DNA of 64,000 nucleotides. Origin: GCA-2733415 sp965178635 (GTDB lineage: Bacteria > Bacteroidota > Bacteroidia > Flavobacteriales > Flavobacteriaceae). The translations under genes were made by a program, and so were the position numbers. The stretch spans positions 14,510 to 78,509 of the forward strand of contig CBCXVT010000020.1 of NCBI GenBank assembly GCA_965178635.1. Direction: 5' to 3'. Of the stretch, positions 8,244 through 18,826 are shown in pieces. How positions within the stretch are numbered: position 1 is the first letter of the stretch; the number at the start of each line of letters is the position of its first letter. The notes beneath the pieces were generated by a model. It was given only the letters and a program-made list of their open reading frames with translations. It was not told the origin of the DNA and ran no database searches.

Positions 8244-11200
8244 GGCCTTCGCTATGATCTCGTAAAAAATGCGATGAAAATGCCGTAAAAGATGATGCTG
8301 TCTGAGCGCAGTGAGTTCATCAGATTTAGGCGTCGAACAAAATTTTTAGAGACTATAGCGTCAGCCTAGCGTTTTTGGGTTCTTTTTTGGGCGATGCAAA
8401 AAAGAATAGAGCCTTAAAATAAAACGGGTAGTCTCTATAAAAAATCAGTAGTCAACCAGGTTTTGAAATTGTTTTTTAAGCAATAATAACTAAGAGTATC
8501 AAAATTAACTCTGCATTAAATTATCGGCCTTCGCTATGATCTCGTAAAAAATGCGATGAAAATGCCGTAAAAGATGATGCTGTCTGAGCGCAGCGAGTTC
8601 ATCAGATTTAGGCGTCGAACAAAATTTTTAGAGACTATAGCGTCAGCCTAGCGTTTTTGGGTTCTTTTTTGGGCGATGCAAAAAAGAATAGAGCCTTAAA
8701 ATAAAACGGGTAGTCTCTATAAAAAATAAGTAGTCAACCAGGTTTTGAAATTGTTTTTTAAGCAATAATAACTAAGAGTATCAAAATTAACTCTGCATTA
8801 AATTATCGGCCTTCGCTATGATCTCGTAAAAAATGCGATGAAAATGCCGTAAAAGATGATGCTGTCTGAGCGCAGTGAGTTAATCAGATTTAGGCGTCGA
8901 ACAAAATTTTTAGAGACTATAGCGTCAGCCTAGCGTTTTTTGGGTTCTTTTTTGGGCGATGCAAAAAAGAATAGAGCCTTAAAATAAAACGGGTAGTCTC
9001 TATAAAAAATCAGTAGTCAACCAGGTTTTGAAATTGTTTTTTATGCAATAATAACTAAGAGTATCAAAATTAACTCTGCATTAAATTATCGGCCTTCGCT
9101 ATGATCTCGTAAAAAAATGCGGTGAAAATGCCGTAAAAGATGATGCTGTCTGAGCGCAGCGAGTTCATCAGATTTAGGCATCGAACAAAATTTTTAGAGA
9201 CTATAGCGTCAGCCTAGCGTTTTTGGGTTCTTTTTTGGGCGATGCAAAAAAGAATAGAGCCTTAAAATAAAACGGGTAGTCTCTATAAAAAATCAGTAGT
9301 CAACCAGGTTTTGAAATTGTTTTTTAAGCAATAATAACTAAGAGTATCAAAATTAACTCTGCATTAAATTATCGGCCTTTCGCTATGATCTCGTAAAAAA
9401 TGCTGTGAAAATGCCGTAAAAGATGATGCTGTCTGAGCACAGCGAGTTCATCAGATTTAGGCGTCGAACAAAATTTTTAGAGACTATAGCGTCAGCCTAG
9501 CGTTTTTGGGTTCTTTTTTGGGCGATGCAAAAAAGAATAGAGCCTTAAAATAAAACGGGTAGTCTCTATAAAAAATCAGTAGTCAACCAGGTTTTGAAAT
9601 TGTTTTTTAAGTAATAATAACTAAGAGTATCAAAATTAACTCTGCATTAAATTATCGGCTTTCGCTATGATCTCGTAAAAAATGCGATGAAAATGCCGTA
9701 AAAGATGATGCTGTCTGAGCGCAGTGAGTTAATCAGATTTAGGCGTCGAACAAAATTTTTAGAGACTATAGCGTCAGCCTAGCGTTTTTTGGGTTCTTTT
9801 TTGGGCGATGCAAAAAAGAATAGAGCCTTAAAATAAAACGGGTAGTCTCTATAAAAAATCAGTAGTCAACCAGGTTTTGAAATTGTTTTTTATGCAATAA
9901 TAACTAAGAGTATCAAAATTAACTCTGCATTAAATTATCGGCCTTCGCTATGATCTCGTAAAAAAATGCGGTGAAAATGCCGTAAAAGATGATGCTGTCT
10001 GAGCGCAGCGAGTTCATCAGATTTAGGCATCGAACAAAATTTTTAGAGACTATAGCGTCAGCCTAGCGTTTTTTGGGTTCTTTTTTGGGCGATGCAAAAA
10101 AGAATAGAGCCTTAAAATAAAACGGGTAGTCTCTATAAAAAATCAGTAGTCAACCAGGTTTTGAAATTGTTTTTTATGCAATAATAACTAAGAGTATCAA
10201 AATTAACTCTGCATTAAATTATCGGCCTTTCGCTATGATCTCGTAAAAAATGCAGTGAAAATGCCGTAAAAGATGATGCTGTCTGAGCACAGCGAGTTCA
10301 TCAGATTTAGGCGTCGAACAAAATTTTTAGAGACTATAGCGTCAGCCTAGCGTTTTTTGGGTTTTTTTTGGGGCGATGCAAAAAAGAATAGAGCCTTAAA
10401 ATAAAACGGGTAGTCTCTATAAAAAATCAGTAGTCAACCAGGTTTTGAAATTGTTTTTTATGCAATAATAACTAAGAGTATCAAAATTAACTCTGCATTA
10501 AATTATCGGCCTTTCGCTATGATCTCGTAAAAAATGCAGTGAAAATGCCGTAAAAGATGATGCTGTCTGAGCACAGCGAGTTCATCAGATTTAGGCGTCG
10601 AACAAAATTTTTAGAGACTATAGCGTCAGCCTAGCGTTTTTTGGGTTTTTTTTGGGGCGATGCAAAAAAGAATAGAGCCTTAAAATAAAACGGGTAGTCT
10701 CTATAAAAAATCAGTAGTCAACCAGGTTTTGAAATTGTTTTTTAAGCAATAATAACTAAGAGTATCAAAATTAACTCTACATTAAATTATCGGCCTTCGC
10801 TATGATCTCGTAAAAAATGCGGTGAAAATGCCGTAAAAGATGATGCTGTCTGAGCGCAGCGAGTTCATCAGATTTAGGCATCGAACAAAATTTTTAGAGA
10901 CTATAGCGTCAGCCTAGCGTTTTTTGGGTTCTTTTTTGGGCGATGCAAAAAAGAATAGAGCCTTAAAATAAAACGGGTAGTCTCTATAAAAAATCAGTAG
11001 TCAACCAGGTTTTGAAATTGTTTTTTAAGCAATAATAACTAAGAGTATCAAAATTAACTCTGCATTAAATTATCGGCCTTCGCTATGATCTCGTAAAAAA
11101 TGCGGTGAAAATGCCGTAAAAGATGATGCTGTCTGAGCGCAGCGAGTTCATCAGATTTAGGCATCGAACAAAATTTTTAGAGACTATAGCGTCAGCCTAG

Positions 11201-11325
11201 CGTTTTTTGGGTTCTTTTTTGGGCGATGCAAAAAAGAATAGAGCCTTAAAATAAAACGGGTAGTCTCTATAAAAAATCAGTAGTCAACCAGGTTTTGAAA
11301 TTGTTTTTTAAGCAATAATAACTAA
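8244..11325. repeat. Tandem array of ~11 units of ~283 bp
   Basis: This 3-kb gene-free stretch consists of nearly identical units starting (GGCCTTCGCTATGATC or close variant) at 8244, 8526, 8808, 9091, 9374, 9657, 9940, 10224, 10508, 10792 and 11075; the last is cut at about 11325. Unit length is 282-284 bp. Every unit has nested inverted repeats: TAGAGACTA with TAGTCTCTA (8347-8355 and 8429-8437 in unit 1) enclosing TTCTTTTTT with AAAAAAGAA (8380-8388 and 8398-8406). No conserved ORF was seen. The flanks (8169-8203, with TTGCAATCTC, and 11325-11345, with GGCAATCTCATC) look like two halves of a different short repeat. Copy number in the assembly may be compressed. Confidence 0.97.
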
Positions 11326-11384
11326 CGGAGTACGGCAATCTCATCAAATTAAATGCTTGTATAATGCGTACTGTCTTCTCAATG

Positions 11385-11422
11385 GTATCAAAAAAAAGGG
11401 GATGCCCAATGCCATCCCCTTT
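11385..11422 (-). terminator. Intrinsic terminator of module copy 2 MAK-family gene
   Basis: Read on the minus strand, AAAGGGGATG pairs with CATCCCCTTT around an eight-base loop and is followed by a run of T (plus-strand A run from 11390). It lies 22 bp past the stop of the gene at 11445-12194. It is a strong rho-independent terminator. Confidence 0.85.
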
Positions 11423-11444
11423 AAATTAATAAGCCTCAAAAACC

Positions 11445-12194
11445 TTACAAAACATCTAAAATCTGTAAAGCATTATATGCCCCATTACGTAACGGATACT
11501 GCACCCCATTAACCTCTTGAAAAAATGCAATTTTCAATAAGTAAATAGATGTACCAGTTCCAGTCGGTACCCCCAAGGGAGTTAAAGTTACAGGAGTAAG
11601 TACAGAATTGATAGCAGTATTAAAAACAGCACTCAATTGCAAATCTTTAAGTGCTGTACTAAAATCCAAATTCAAAAACCCGCAACTCAAGCTCACGTGT
11701 GTAGCACCTTCTGGTAAACCTAAATTCTGAAGGGGGATAAAATCACTGATCACCACCTCACCAGTAGCTGTATTCAAACTGTAGTCTGATAAAAGCACAC
11801 TGCTTAACGGTGCTTGGGCATTAAAATCAAAACCTGATAAAGCCTCTTGCCCTGTAGCTGTTGAAAGCCCAGCCGATACCTGACGTTGTCCGCGTATAGA
11901 CGTGAGATCAGCATTTTTAACACGACTCATCACTTGTGTCAATCGTGGTGTAACACTGGAATCTTTAGCATCTGTCAGTAGGGGCAAAATTGCTTGTCGC
12001 AACAGTTTGCCGCTAGTGGCACAATGCCCAAATTCCGTCCCGTTTTCTCGGGTGCGAATAAACGCAGGATCATTTTTAATTCGTTGAGCACTAACACCAC
12101 CTTTGGTGCGTACCAAATACCCCTCTTTGCCCTTGTAAAAGGTAAGACCGTCCAGGGTGCCTTCAATCTTAATAAAGCTGTTTAATTTAGCCAT
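11445..12194 (-). CDS. Module copy 2: MAK-family protein of unknown function
   Basis: A 249-residue protein, intact, with close N-terminal similarity to the copies at 1710 and 38119. Conserved blocks: GTLDGLTFYKGKEGYLVR (residues 12-29), KGGVSAQRI, DPAFIRTRENGTEFGHC (about 43-59), KLLR, a region ending RGQRQVSAG, and near the C-terminus FFQEVNGVQYPLRNGAYNALQ. No signal peptide or membrane segment is seen. The short start and repeated hairpin-like beta strands recall DUF6266-type flavobacterial proteins, but I cannot assign it. It has its own terminator and faces a divergent small gene at 12879 across an iteron-bearing spacer. Confidence 0.8.
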   Translation of the reverse strand: MAKLNSFIKIEGTLDGLTFYKGKEGYLVRTKGGVSAQRIKNDPAFIRTRENGTEFGHCATSGKLLRQAILPLLTDAKDSSVTPRLTQVMSRVKNADLTSIRGQRQVSAGLSTATGQEALSGFDFNAQAPLSSVLLSDYSLNTATGEVVISDFIPLQNLGLPEGATHVSLSCGFLNLDFSTALKDLQLSAVFNTAINSVLTPVTLTPLGVPTGTGTSIYLLKIAFFQEVNGVQYPLRNGAYNALQILDVL

Positions 12195-12611
12195 AATAGT
12201 ATATGTTTTAGGAGTACAACAGAATTTTACAAAGTCTATATTGTAGAGCTATGCTAACACTCAATCTAATTAAGCAATTAGCTTAGGGATTTGAAATGAA
12301 ATTCAGAAGCCTACTAAAAGTCTGTTGCACTCTTGGTTAATAAATATAAATCTGATAAAAACAGGACTCTAACTAATGTGTAGCGCGCACATGCATAGTA
12401 CTCTACATGAATTAATGACACCAATATTAAAGAACTGTGATTCAGTCTTATAAACCTAAAACATATTGTGATACAAAGCAAGTACGCTATGTCGAGAAGT
12501 GCACATAAAGACCTATTTTATCGTATTTTTCCAGAATGTCCCAAAATTTCTGAAAATGACCAAAAGTGCCGTTTTTTGCTGATAGAGTTTAATAAAACGG
12601 ATGAAGATGAT

Positions 12612-12655
12612 GTATAGCTAATGTATGGATAGTGTATGCATACTGTATGAAAAAG
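12612..12655 (+). promoter_or_regulatory. Four 11-bp iterons, module copy 2
   Basis: GTATAGCTAAT, GTATGGATAGT, GTATGCATACT and GTATGAAAAAG follow directly; GTA occurs at 12612, 12623, 12634 and 12645, exactly 11 bp apart. They read toward the small gene at 12879, as in copy 1. Between them and the MAK-family gene is a weaker CGGCA / GGTCA region (12555-12580, minus strand). The remainder of the gene-free 12195-12878 is AT-rich without clear signals; ORFs there are not supported. Confidence 0.65.
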
Positions 12656-12878
12656 ACATATGTAGATGTTAGAGAATATAAAAAATACAAGAAAGAGGTA
12701 TAGAACAGGCACGATTGTTGCTCCTGATAATTAAAGTCTAAAAAAGTAAACACATACCGTTTGAAGAGGAGTAATTTTGAGTATTGGAAGCAAGGCAATT
12801 GGATAAGGAAAAGAATATAGCTTTAACCAAACAGAACCTTGTAAAATCAATCCAAAATGTTAAAACCCAACAAACTCC

Positions 12879-13085
12879 ATGAAGAGACTTTGCATCTATG
12901 CCAAAGATGTACAGATGATCACCGGAAAAGGTGAACGTTTTGCACGCAAAATAATAAAACAAATTAAACAGAAACTAGGGAAGAAACCCCACCAGTTCGT
13001 ATCGATAAAGGAGTTCTGCGATTATGTCGATTTGCAATACGAAGAAGTCTATTATACCATCAATAACAGAAAACCGCGATATTAG
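12879..13085 (+). CDS. Small predicted DNA-binding protein, module copy 2
   Basis: The 68-residue product starts MKRLCIYAKDVQMITGK and continues GERFARKIIKQIKQ, a helix-turn-helix-like segment, then HQFVSIKEFCDYVDL and EEVYYTI. It aligns along its whole length with the product at 2845, and its core matches the frame at 37759. Basic residues dominate the middle. No characterised homologue is known to me. Its promoter must lie in the spacer holding the iterons. Confidence 0.72.
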   Translation: MKRLCIYAKDVQMITGKGERFARKIIKQIKQKLGKKPHQFVSIKEFCDYVDLQYEEVYYTINNRKPRY

Positions 13086-13310
13086 ATGTAGTTAATAAAG
13101 TTGCTGTAAAGTTGTGCCAAGAAGTTGCATATGCTGTATTAAGAATATAAATCTTCAAAACTTCTCATTCTTTAGTGCGTATCACTTGTACTAAAGAGAT
13201 TATATCAGTATGTTTGTTTCAGTTCATAATATTTTTTTTTGAAGTACATAACCATAGCAATTGACGAGTAGTGACGCTGAAATGCATATGTGTTAAACTG
13301 TCAACTCGTA

Positions 13311-14699
13311 ATGAAAACTATAAAAACCAATATAATCCCTGTTCAACCTACTTTTGCTAAAGTAAAAGCACCTCATGAATTAGATTATGAGGCAATTTGT
13401 ATATTTGCTGCAACAGGGTTTTTTCTAGACCAAGACACCTATTGGAAAGATGAAAAAGTCTTACGTCCTGGCCATACCACCACTATAGATGATGAGGGGT
13501 ATATAATAAATAGTACGCCTTGGTTCAAATGGCACTACTCACCAAGAGACATTGATTTAAATCAAGCAGTGAACGAGTTTACAAACTTATTTGAAACCAT
13601 TGTTAAAGAACAAACACAAGGCAAGCAAGTCATTCTGCCGTTATCTGGTGGATTGGATAGCCGCTCACAAGCAGTGGCTTTAAAACAAGTCAAGGCTAAA
13701 GTAAATAGTTACAGTTATTCCTATCAAAATGGTTATGACGAAGCAGGGGTATCTCAAAAAATTGCTAAATGTTTAGAAATACCATTTATAAAATATACAA
13801 TCCCAAAAGGCTATCTATGGAGTAAAATTGAACAACTGGCTACAATCAATGGCTGTTATTCAGAGTTTACCCACCCTCGTCAAATGGCAGTAGCAGATGA
13901 ACTTGGGCAACTTGGTGAGCTGTTTTCTTTAGGGCACTGGGGAGATGTGCTATTCGATGCTGATGAACTGCCTGATGAAGCTAATGAAAACAGTATAGCC
14001 TATCTTAAAAAGAAAATTATTAAAAAAGGAGGATTAGCCTTAGCGAACTCACTTTGGAATCAATGGCAGTTGGAAGGTGATTTTGAAACCTATTTAGAAA
14101 AGAGACTACTAACACTCTGGCAAGCTATAGACATACAACAGAAGAGTGCTAAATTAAGAGCTTTTAAAAGTCTGTATTGGGCGCCTCGTTGGACCTCGGT
14201 TAATTTGGCTGTGTTTGAAAATGAACAACCTGTAACGTTACCTTATTACGACGATCGCATGTGTGAGTTCATTTGTACTGTGCCGGAAGCCCTGTTAGCC
14301 AACAGACAAATTCAAATAGAATACATCAAAAAGCGTAATCCTAAAATAGCTAAAATAGTATGGCAAGATAAACGCCCGTTTAATTTGTACAATTACTATT
14401 GGCATAAGTTTCCGTATAATTTCCCATATAGAGTAATTACAAAGTTGCAGCGTGTAATTAATGGAATGTTGAAAGCACCCCATGTACAACGCAATTGGGA
14501 ATTGCAATTTTTAGGACAAAATAATGATGACATGTTGAAGACGTACCTATACAATTCTAAACTCACAAGTTCAGTGTCTAAAGAGCTGATTAATCAATAC
14601 TATAAAGCATTTAAAAACAAAGATCAAGTTGTTTTTTCACACCCTCTTAGTATATTATTAACTTTATCACTTTGGTATAAAAATAATGTAGATTTATGA
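13311..14699 (+). CDS. Asparagine synthase-like amidotransferase domain protein
   Basis: The PP-loop ATP pyrophosphatase motif is clear: LPLSGGLDSRSQA in the first third. The second half continues like the synthetase domain of AsnB (LPYYDDRMCEF, RNPKIAKIVWQDKRPF). The N-terminal glutaminase with its catalytic Cys is not apparent, so ammonia must come from elsewhere or another nucleophile is used. In polysaccharide loci such enzymes are thought to amidate uronic acids; here that is inference. A GTG at 13290 would add seven residues, but ATG 13311 is preferred. The next gene overlaps by four bases. Confidence 0.8.
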   Translation: MKTIKTNIIPVQPTFAKVKAPHELDYEAICIFAATGFFLDQDTYWKDEKVLRPGHTTTIDDEGYIINSTPWFKWHYSPRDIDLNQAVNEFTNLFETIVKEQTQGKQVILPLSGGLDSRSQAVALKQVKAKVNSYSYSYQNGYDEAGVSQKIAKCLEIPFIKYTIPKGYLWSKIEQLATINGCYSEFTHPRQMAVADELGQLGELFSLGHWGDVLFDADELPDEANENSIAYLKKKIIKKGGLALANSLWNQWQLEGDFETYLEKRLLTLWQAIDIQQKSAKLRAFKSLYWAPRWTSVNLAVFENEQPVTLPYYDDRMCEFICTVPEALLANRQIQIEYIKKRNPKIAKIVWQDKRPFNLYNYYWHKFPYNFPYRVITKLQRVINGMLKAPHVQRNWELQFLGQNNDDMLKTYLYNSKLTSSVSKELINQYYKAFKNKDQVVFSHPLSILLTLSLWYKNNVDL

Positions 14700-15601
14700 A
14701 GTTGAAACTATCTATAATTCTGCCAATTTATAATGGCGAAAAGACACTCTCTACTACATTAAATAGTTTGGTCAAGCAAAGTTTTCAAGATTTCGAATTG
14801 ATTGCTTGTATTGATGGTACAAAGGATCAGTCTAAAGAAATATTGCTGTCATATCAGCAAAAGTTTAAGTCACTTTTAATATTAGAAAACGAAAAAAACA
14901 TAGGTTTAGGCCCTACAATGAATCGATTGGTAGCCAATAGTAAAGGGGAATATATTGCAATTGCTGAACAAGATGACTATTATTATGAAAACAGGCTGCA
15001 ATTACAGATAGCTTGTTTGGAAAGTGATAAAAGTATAGGCTTAGTTTCGGGTATTGCTGAGTTTTATAATGGAAAAGAAATAACAATGAAGTTTCCTGGA
15101 ATACTGGTAAATGGAAAACAATATCCCGAAGGGGAGCAAATGTTTTTGTTAAATTATACGAAACAGATCAAAGTGGCTAATAGTTGTATTATGTTTAGGA
15201 AAACTACACATATAAATAATGGGTTATATTTTACATGTCACCATCCGAGTATAAGTGTTGATTGGACTTATATATTAAGATTTTCACTTATCTCTAAAAT
15301 ATATGGTTTGCCAAATGTATTAGTAAGATTAGATAGGAGAGGAGATAGAAACTCAGTGACTTCAAATAAAACTAAGCAATTCAGAGCTTCGAGAGAGTTG
15401 ATAAGATCTTTTGCATATGAGTTTCCAGATATTATTAGTTCGGATAATTATAAATATGCAATGAGAACACAATATTTGATGGAAATGAATAATTGTTTAG
15501 GAATAAAATTCATTTTAATATCCTTAATTAATAGTATAAAGTATCCAATGGATAACCGTTTCAGAGAAAGTTTGTTAAATAGGTTAAAAAAGAAGTTTTA
15601 A
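14696..15601 (+). CDS. Family 2 glycosyltransferase
   Basis: A 301-residue GT2: SIILPIYNGEKTLSTTL at the N-terminus, a degenerate first Asp region (ACIDGTKD) and EQDDYYYENR in place of the usual DxD context. The acidic QDD probably coordinates the metal. It overlaps the upstream asparagine-synthase-like gene by four bases (ATGA), so the two are co-translated, and it is four bases before the sulfotransferase gene. Confidence 0.85.
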   Translation: MKLKLSIILPIYNGEKTLSTTLNSLVKQSFQDFELIACIDGTKDQSKEILLSYQQKFKSLLILENEKNIGLGPTMNRLVANSKGEYIAIAEQDDYYYENRLQLQIACLESDKSIGLVSGIAEFYNGKEITMKFPGILVNGKQYPEGEQMFLLNYTKQIKVANSCIMFRKTTHINNGLYFTCHHPSISVDWTYILRFSLISKIYGLPNVLVRLDRRGDRNSVTSNKTKQFRASRELIRSFAYEFPDIISSDNYKYAMRTQYLMEMNNCLGIKFILISLINSIKYPMDNRFRESLLNRLKKKF

Positions 15602-15605
15602 AACC

Positions 15606-16487
15606 ATGAAAACTAATTTACTAATTGCTGGAGCATGTAAATGTGGTACATCCTTTTTACATGATTTTTTAGGAAGCCAAACAGATATATGTGCATCAAG
15701 TCCTAAAGAGCCCTATTTTTTTGAATTACCAAAAGAAAAAAGAAATGAAGGTGAATATTTTTCTACCTATTTTAAATCATATAGTTCAGAAAAGTATTTG
15801 TTAGATAGTAGGTATAGAAACATGTTTTTTTCTGAAGTACCTAAACTTATTTATGACTATAATTCAGATGCTAAAATTATTTTTTTGTTGCGAGATCCTA
15901 TTGAGAGAGCTTATTCTCATTGGTGGATGTGGTATTCAAGAAAAATAATTAAAAATAGTTTTTATACATCCATTAGAAAAGAAATTAATAGAATTAATAA
16001 AGGAGGAGGGATGATGGATTTCAAGCCAGAAGAATATATTAAATATGTACAAAACAGAGTGCCAGGTGGACGAATGGCATATGCAGATGCTTATACTATT
16101 GTTGAGTCTGGAATGTATTATCAGCAAATAGAATGTTTTAAGCGATATTTTATGGATAAAAACATCCTAATTATTGATTATAAAGAAATTTCAGACTTAG
16201 ATAATCTTTCAAAAAAAATAGAGCAATTTTTAAACATTAATATTTCACCTAAAAAGCAAGAAGAACAAATAGTTAATAAAGCACCAAAGTATTTAAAAAA
16301 GAAAAGTGGCTTGGCTAAATTTTTACCAAAAAAAATTAAGAAATTAATAAAAGATACTTTTTATAAAAAACCGAAAATGAAAACTAAATCATATCAGTTA
16401 TTACAAAGTTTCTTTTTGGAAGAGAATAAAAAACTAATAGAGAACTATAATTTAGACTTTGTAAAAAAGTGGGGAAACAAATCGTGA
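15606..16487 (+). CDS. PAPS-dependent carbohydrate sulfotransferase
   Basis: The 293-residue protein has the two co-substrate loops of sulfotransferases of the heparan-sulfate N-deacetylase/sulfotransferase type: the 5'-phosphosulfate loop GACKCGTSFL at residues 9-18 and the 3'-phosphate strand FLLRDPIERAYSHWW around Arg96. KEPYFFE near residue 36 is also characteristic. It would move a sulfate from PAPS to a sugar hydroxyl or amine in the cytosolic precursor of the polysaccharide. It lies inside the glycosyltransferase run, so the exported polymer is probably sulfated. Codon use and AT content match its neighbours. Confidence 0.88.
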   Translation: MKTNLLIAGACKCGTSFLHDFLGSQTDICASSPKEPYFFELPKEKRNEGEYFSTYFKSYSSEKYLLDSRYRNMFFSEVPKLIYDYNSDAKIIFLLRDPIERAYSHWWMWYSRKIIKNSFYTSIRKEINRINKGGGMMDFKPEEYIKYVQNRVPGGRMAYADAYTIVESGMYYQQIECFKRYFMDKNILIIDYKEISDLDNLSKKIEQFLNINISPKKQEEQIVNKAPKYLKKKSGLAKFLPKKIKKLIKDTFYKKPKMKTKSYQLLQSFFLEENKKLIENYNLDFVKKWGNKS

Positions 16488-16519
16488 TGATAATAAATCA
16501 GTTTAAGAAGTAGATTGTA

Positions 16520-17608
16520 ATGACAAAAATAAAAATTTTATTTACCATCCCAAATTTTGATACTGCCGGTAGTGGTAAAGTGGTGTACGATTTGGTAAAA
16601 GGACTGGATAAATCTGTTTTTGCACCTGAAATTTGTGTGTTTCATACCCGTGGTGCTTTTTTTAAAGAAATTGAAAATTTGGGCATGCCTATTCATGTCT
16701 TTAAGTTTGAAGCCGATTATAGACCTTTTGCAACACTCCCTTTTAGGATTTTTAAAATTGCACGGTTTTTTAAAAAACATCGTTTTGATTTGATTCATTC
16801 CTGGCATTGGAGTTCTGATATAACAGAGCCGTTGGCTGCTAAACTTGCTGGTGTTCCTTTTGTGTATACAAAGAAAGCAATGGGTTGGGGAAATAAATCA
16901 TGGCTTTGGCGTTCAAAATTGAGTACAAAAGTGATTGCAATTAATAAAGACATGATGCAGGAGTTCTTTAAAGACATGCCTGATAAAGCAATTAACTTAC
17001 CATTAGGAGTAGATACTGAAGCATATAAACCTCAAAAACAATCTGAAAGCCTTAAACTTGAATTAGGACTTAATTCAGATGATTTTGTAATCATTAGCGT
17101 TGTAAACATGGTGCCAGTAAAGGGAATTGAAATTCTACTGAATGCAGTTAGACTAATTGATGACCCAAAGATAAAAGTGTTAATTGTTGGAAATGATGCA
17201 AGTGACTATGCTGGGAACTTAAAAACAGAATTTACAGAAAACGAAATCATGTTTTTAGGTAAAAAGCAAAATGTTAAAGATTACATAGCTTTAGCAAACC
17301 TTTTTGTCATTCCTACAAAAAATGAAGGAAGAAAAGAAGGTATGCCTATAGCGCCCTTGGAAGCTATGGCAATGGGAGTACCAGTAATTGGATCTAATAT
17401 CTCCGGAATTAAAGATGTTTTACAAGACTACCCAGAATTTTTGTTTAACCCTTCTGATGTAAAAGATTTGGCTATGAAAATCTCTAAATTTAAAAATGAA
17501 AAACCCATTGATATATCAAAATTGGTAAGTACAGTCCGACAACAATTTAGTTTAGAAACGTTTATTGAGCAACGTGAAAATGTATATAAAGCCTTGATAA
17601 AAAAATAA
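16520..17608 (+). CDS. Family 4 glycosyltransferase
   Basis: A 362-residue GT-B enzyme. FTIPNFDTAGSGKVVYDL forms the N-terminal glycine-rich loop, RFDLIHSWHWSSD the acceptor domain, and EGRKEGMPIAPLEAMAMGVP the E-x7-E donor site, followed by SNISGIKDVL. The 32-bp gap after the sulfotransferase holds no visible terminator, so co-transcription is likely. Confidence 0.88.
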   Translation: MTKIKILFTIPNFDTAGSGKVVYDLVKGLDKSVFAPEICVFHTRGAFFKEIENLGMPIHVFKFEADYRPFATLPFRIFKIARFFKKHRFDLIHSWHWSSDITEPLAAKLAGVPFVYTKKAMGWGNKSWLWRSKLSTKVIAINKDMMQEFFKDMPDKAINLPLGVDTEAYKPQKQSESLKLELGLNSDDFVIISVVNMVPVKGIEILLNAVRLIDDPKIKVLIVGNDASDYAGNLKTEFTENEIMFLGKKQNVKDYIALANLFVIPTKNEGRKEGMPIAPLEAMAMGVPVIGSNISGIKDVLQDYPEFLFNPSDVKDLAMKISKFKNEKPIDISKLVSTVRQQFSLETFIEQRENVYKALIKK

Positions 17609-17633
17609 TACAAGTTTTTTTGATAAACAGATA

Positions 17634-18815
17634 ATGTATATGAAAATAGGACTCATACTTGCAAATCCACCTGGCTATTCTGAAACCTTTTTTAATTCAA
17701 AAATTAATGGTTTACAAGAAAATGGGGCTAATGTAACGGTGTTTGCTCAAACGTCTAATGAAGAGTTCAAGCTATGTCCTGTAAAGACGGCTCCAAAAGT
17801 ATATGCCAATCCCATAAAACAGCTAATAGCAATGGGGGTAGTCTATTTAGCCTTATTACCACAACTCAGACGAATACTACGCTACATAGCTTTAGAACGT
17901 CAAGAGAAAACAGCATGGCGTCTAGTATTCAAACGCATATATTTAAATGCCCATTTACTCAAAGCAGATGCAGACTGGTTGCATTTTGGTTTCGCTACTC
18001 AAGCTTTAGGTAGTGAGACTGTGGCTAAGGCTATAGGGGCTAAAATGGCAGTGAGTTTTAGGGGGTTTGATATGGGTATTTACCCTATTAAAAATCCAAA
18101 TTGTTATGTAAGTCTATGGAAGTATGTGGATAAAGTACATACTATTTCAGACGATCTGCTTCAAAAAGCATTTAACCAAGGATTGTCTAAATCTATCCCT
18201 ATACAAAAAATTACACCAGCTATCGATACTGCCTATTTTTCGACACCCTTTAAACTTTTTACAACGATTAAAAGACCAATTCAAATTCTAACAGTTACTC
18301 GTTTACACTGGAAAAAGGGGCTGGTAGATACACTTGAAGCTTTAAAAAGAGTTACGAGGCAAGATGTAGATTTTCAGTATACCATTGTAGGAGAAGGTAA
18401 GGAGTATGAGCGGATAGCTTATGCAGCTTATGATTTAGGTTTGTCAGATATGGTTAAGTTTGTTGGTAAAAAGAGTCGTGAAGAAATAAAAAAACTTTAC
18501 AGCCAATCAGAATTATATTTGCAATATAGTATTCAGGAAGGTTTTTGTAATGCCGTATTGGAAGCACAAGCTATGGGATTACTCTGTGTGGTTTCTGATG
18601 CTGAGGGCTTGCCAGAAAATATTGTGGATGGCAAAACGGGCTGGGTAGTTCCTAAAAATAATGTAGACAAACTAGCAGATAAGATAGTAGAGGTTGTGTC
18701 ATTGTCAGATGCAGAGAAAGTAAAAATAAGTACAGCAGCTAGAAGCAGAGTAGCCGAAGAGTTTACTGTTGAAAAACAGCAACAACAATTTGTAAAGTTT
18801 TATTCAGAGGCATAA
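17634..18815 (+). CDS. Family 4 glycosyltransferase
   Basis: A 393-residue GT-B enzyme starting ILANPPGYSETFF, a start seen in colanic-acid-type GT4 proteins (WcaL-like). Donor-domain motifs are VTRLHWKKGLVDTLEAL, VGEGKEYERI and the E-x7-E variant EGFCNAVLEAQAMG followed by SDAEGLPENI. ATG 17640 is an alternative start two codons in. The next gene follows within a dozen bases. Confidence 0.88.
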   Translation: MYMKIGLILANPPGYSETFFNSKINGLQENGANVTVFAQTSNEEFKLCPVKTAPKVYANPIKQLIAMGVVYLALLPQLRRILRYIALERQEKTAWRLVFKRIYLNAHLLKADADWLHFGFATQALGSETVAKAIGAKMAVSFRGFDMGIYPIKNPNCYVSLWKYVDKVHTISDDLLQKAFNQGLSKSIPIQKITPAIDTAYFSTPFKLFTTIKRPIQILTVTRLHWKKGLVDTLEALKRVTRQDVDFQYTIVGEGKEYERIAYAAYDLGLSDMVKFVGKKSREEIKKLYSQSELYLQYSIQEGFCNAVLEAQAMGLLCVVSDAEGLPENIVDGKTGWVVPKNNVDKLADKIVEVVSLSDAEKVKISTAARSRVAEEFTVEKQQQQFVKFYSEA

Positions 18816-18826
18816 GTTTGTTAATC

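Noticed and set aside
8244..11325. CRISPR array
   Set aside because: The repeats are 283 bp and directly adjacent without variable spacers; no cas genes are nearby.
12518..12962. Overlapping minus-strand ORFs of 64-74 residues opposite the small gene and iterons
   Set aside because: They lie in AT-rich DNA, overlap each other or the conserved small gene at 12879, and show no conservation with the equivalent region of copies 1 and 3.
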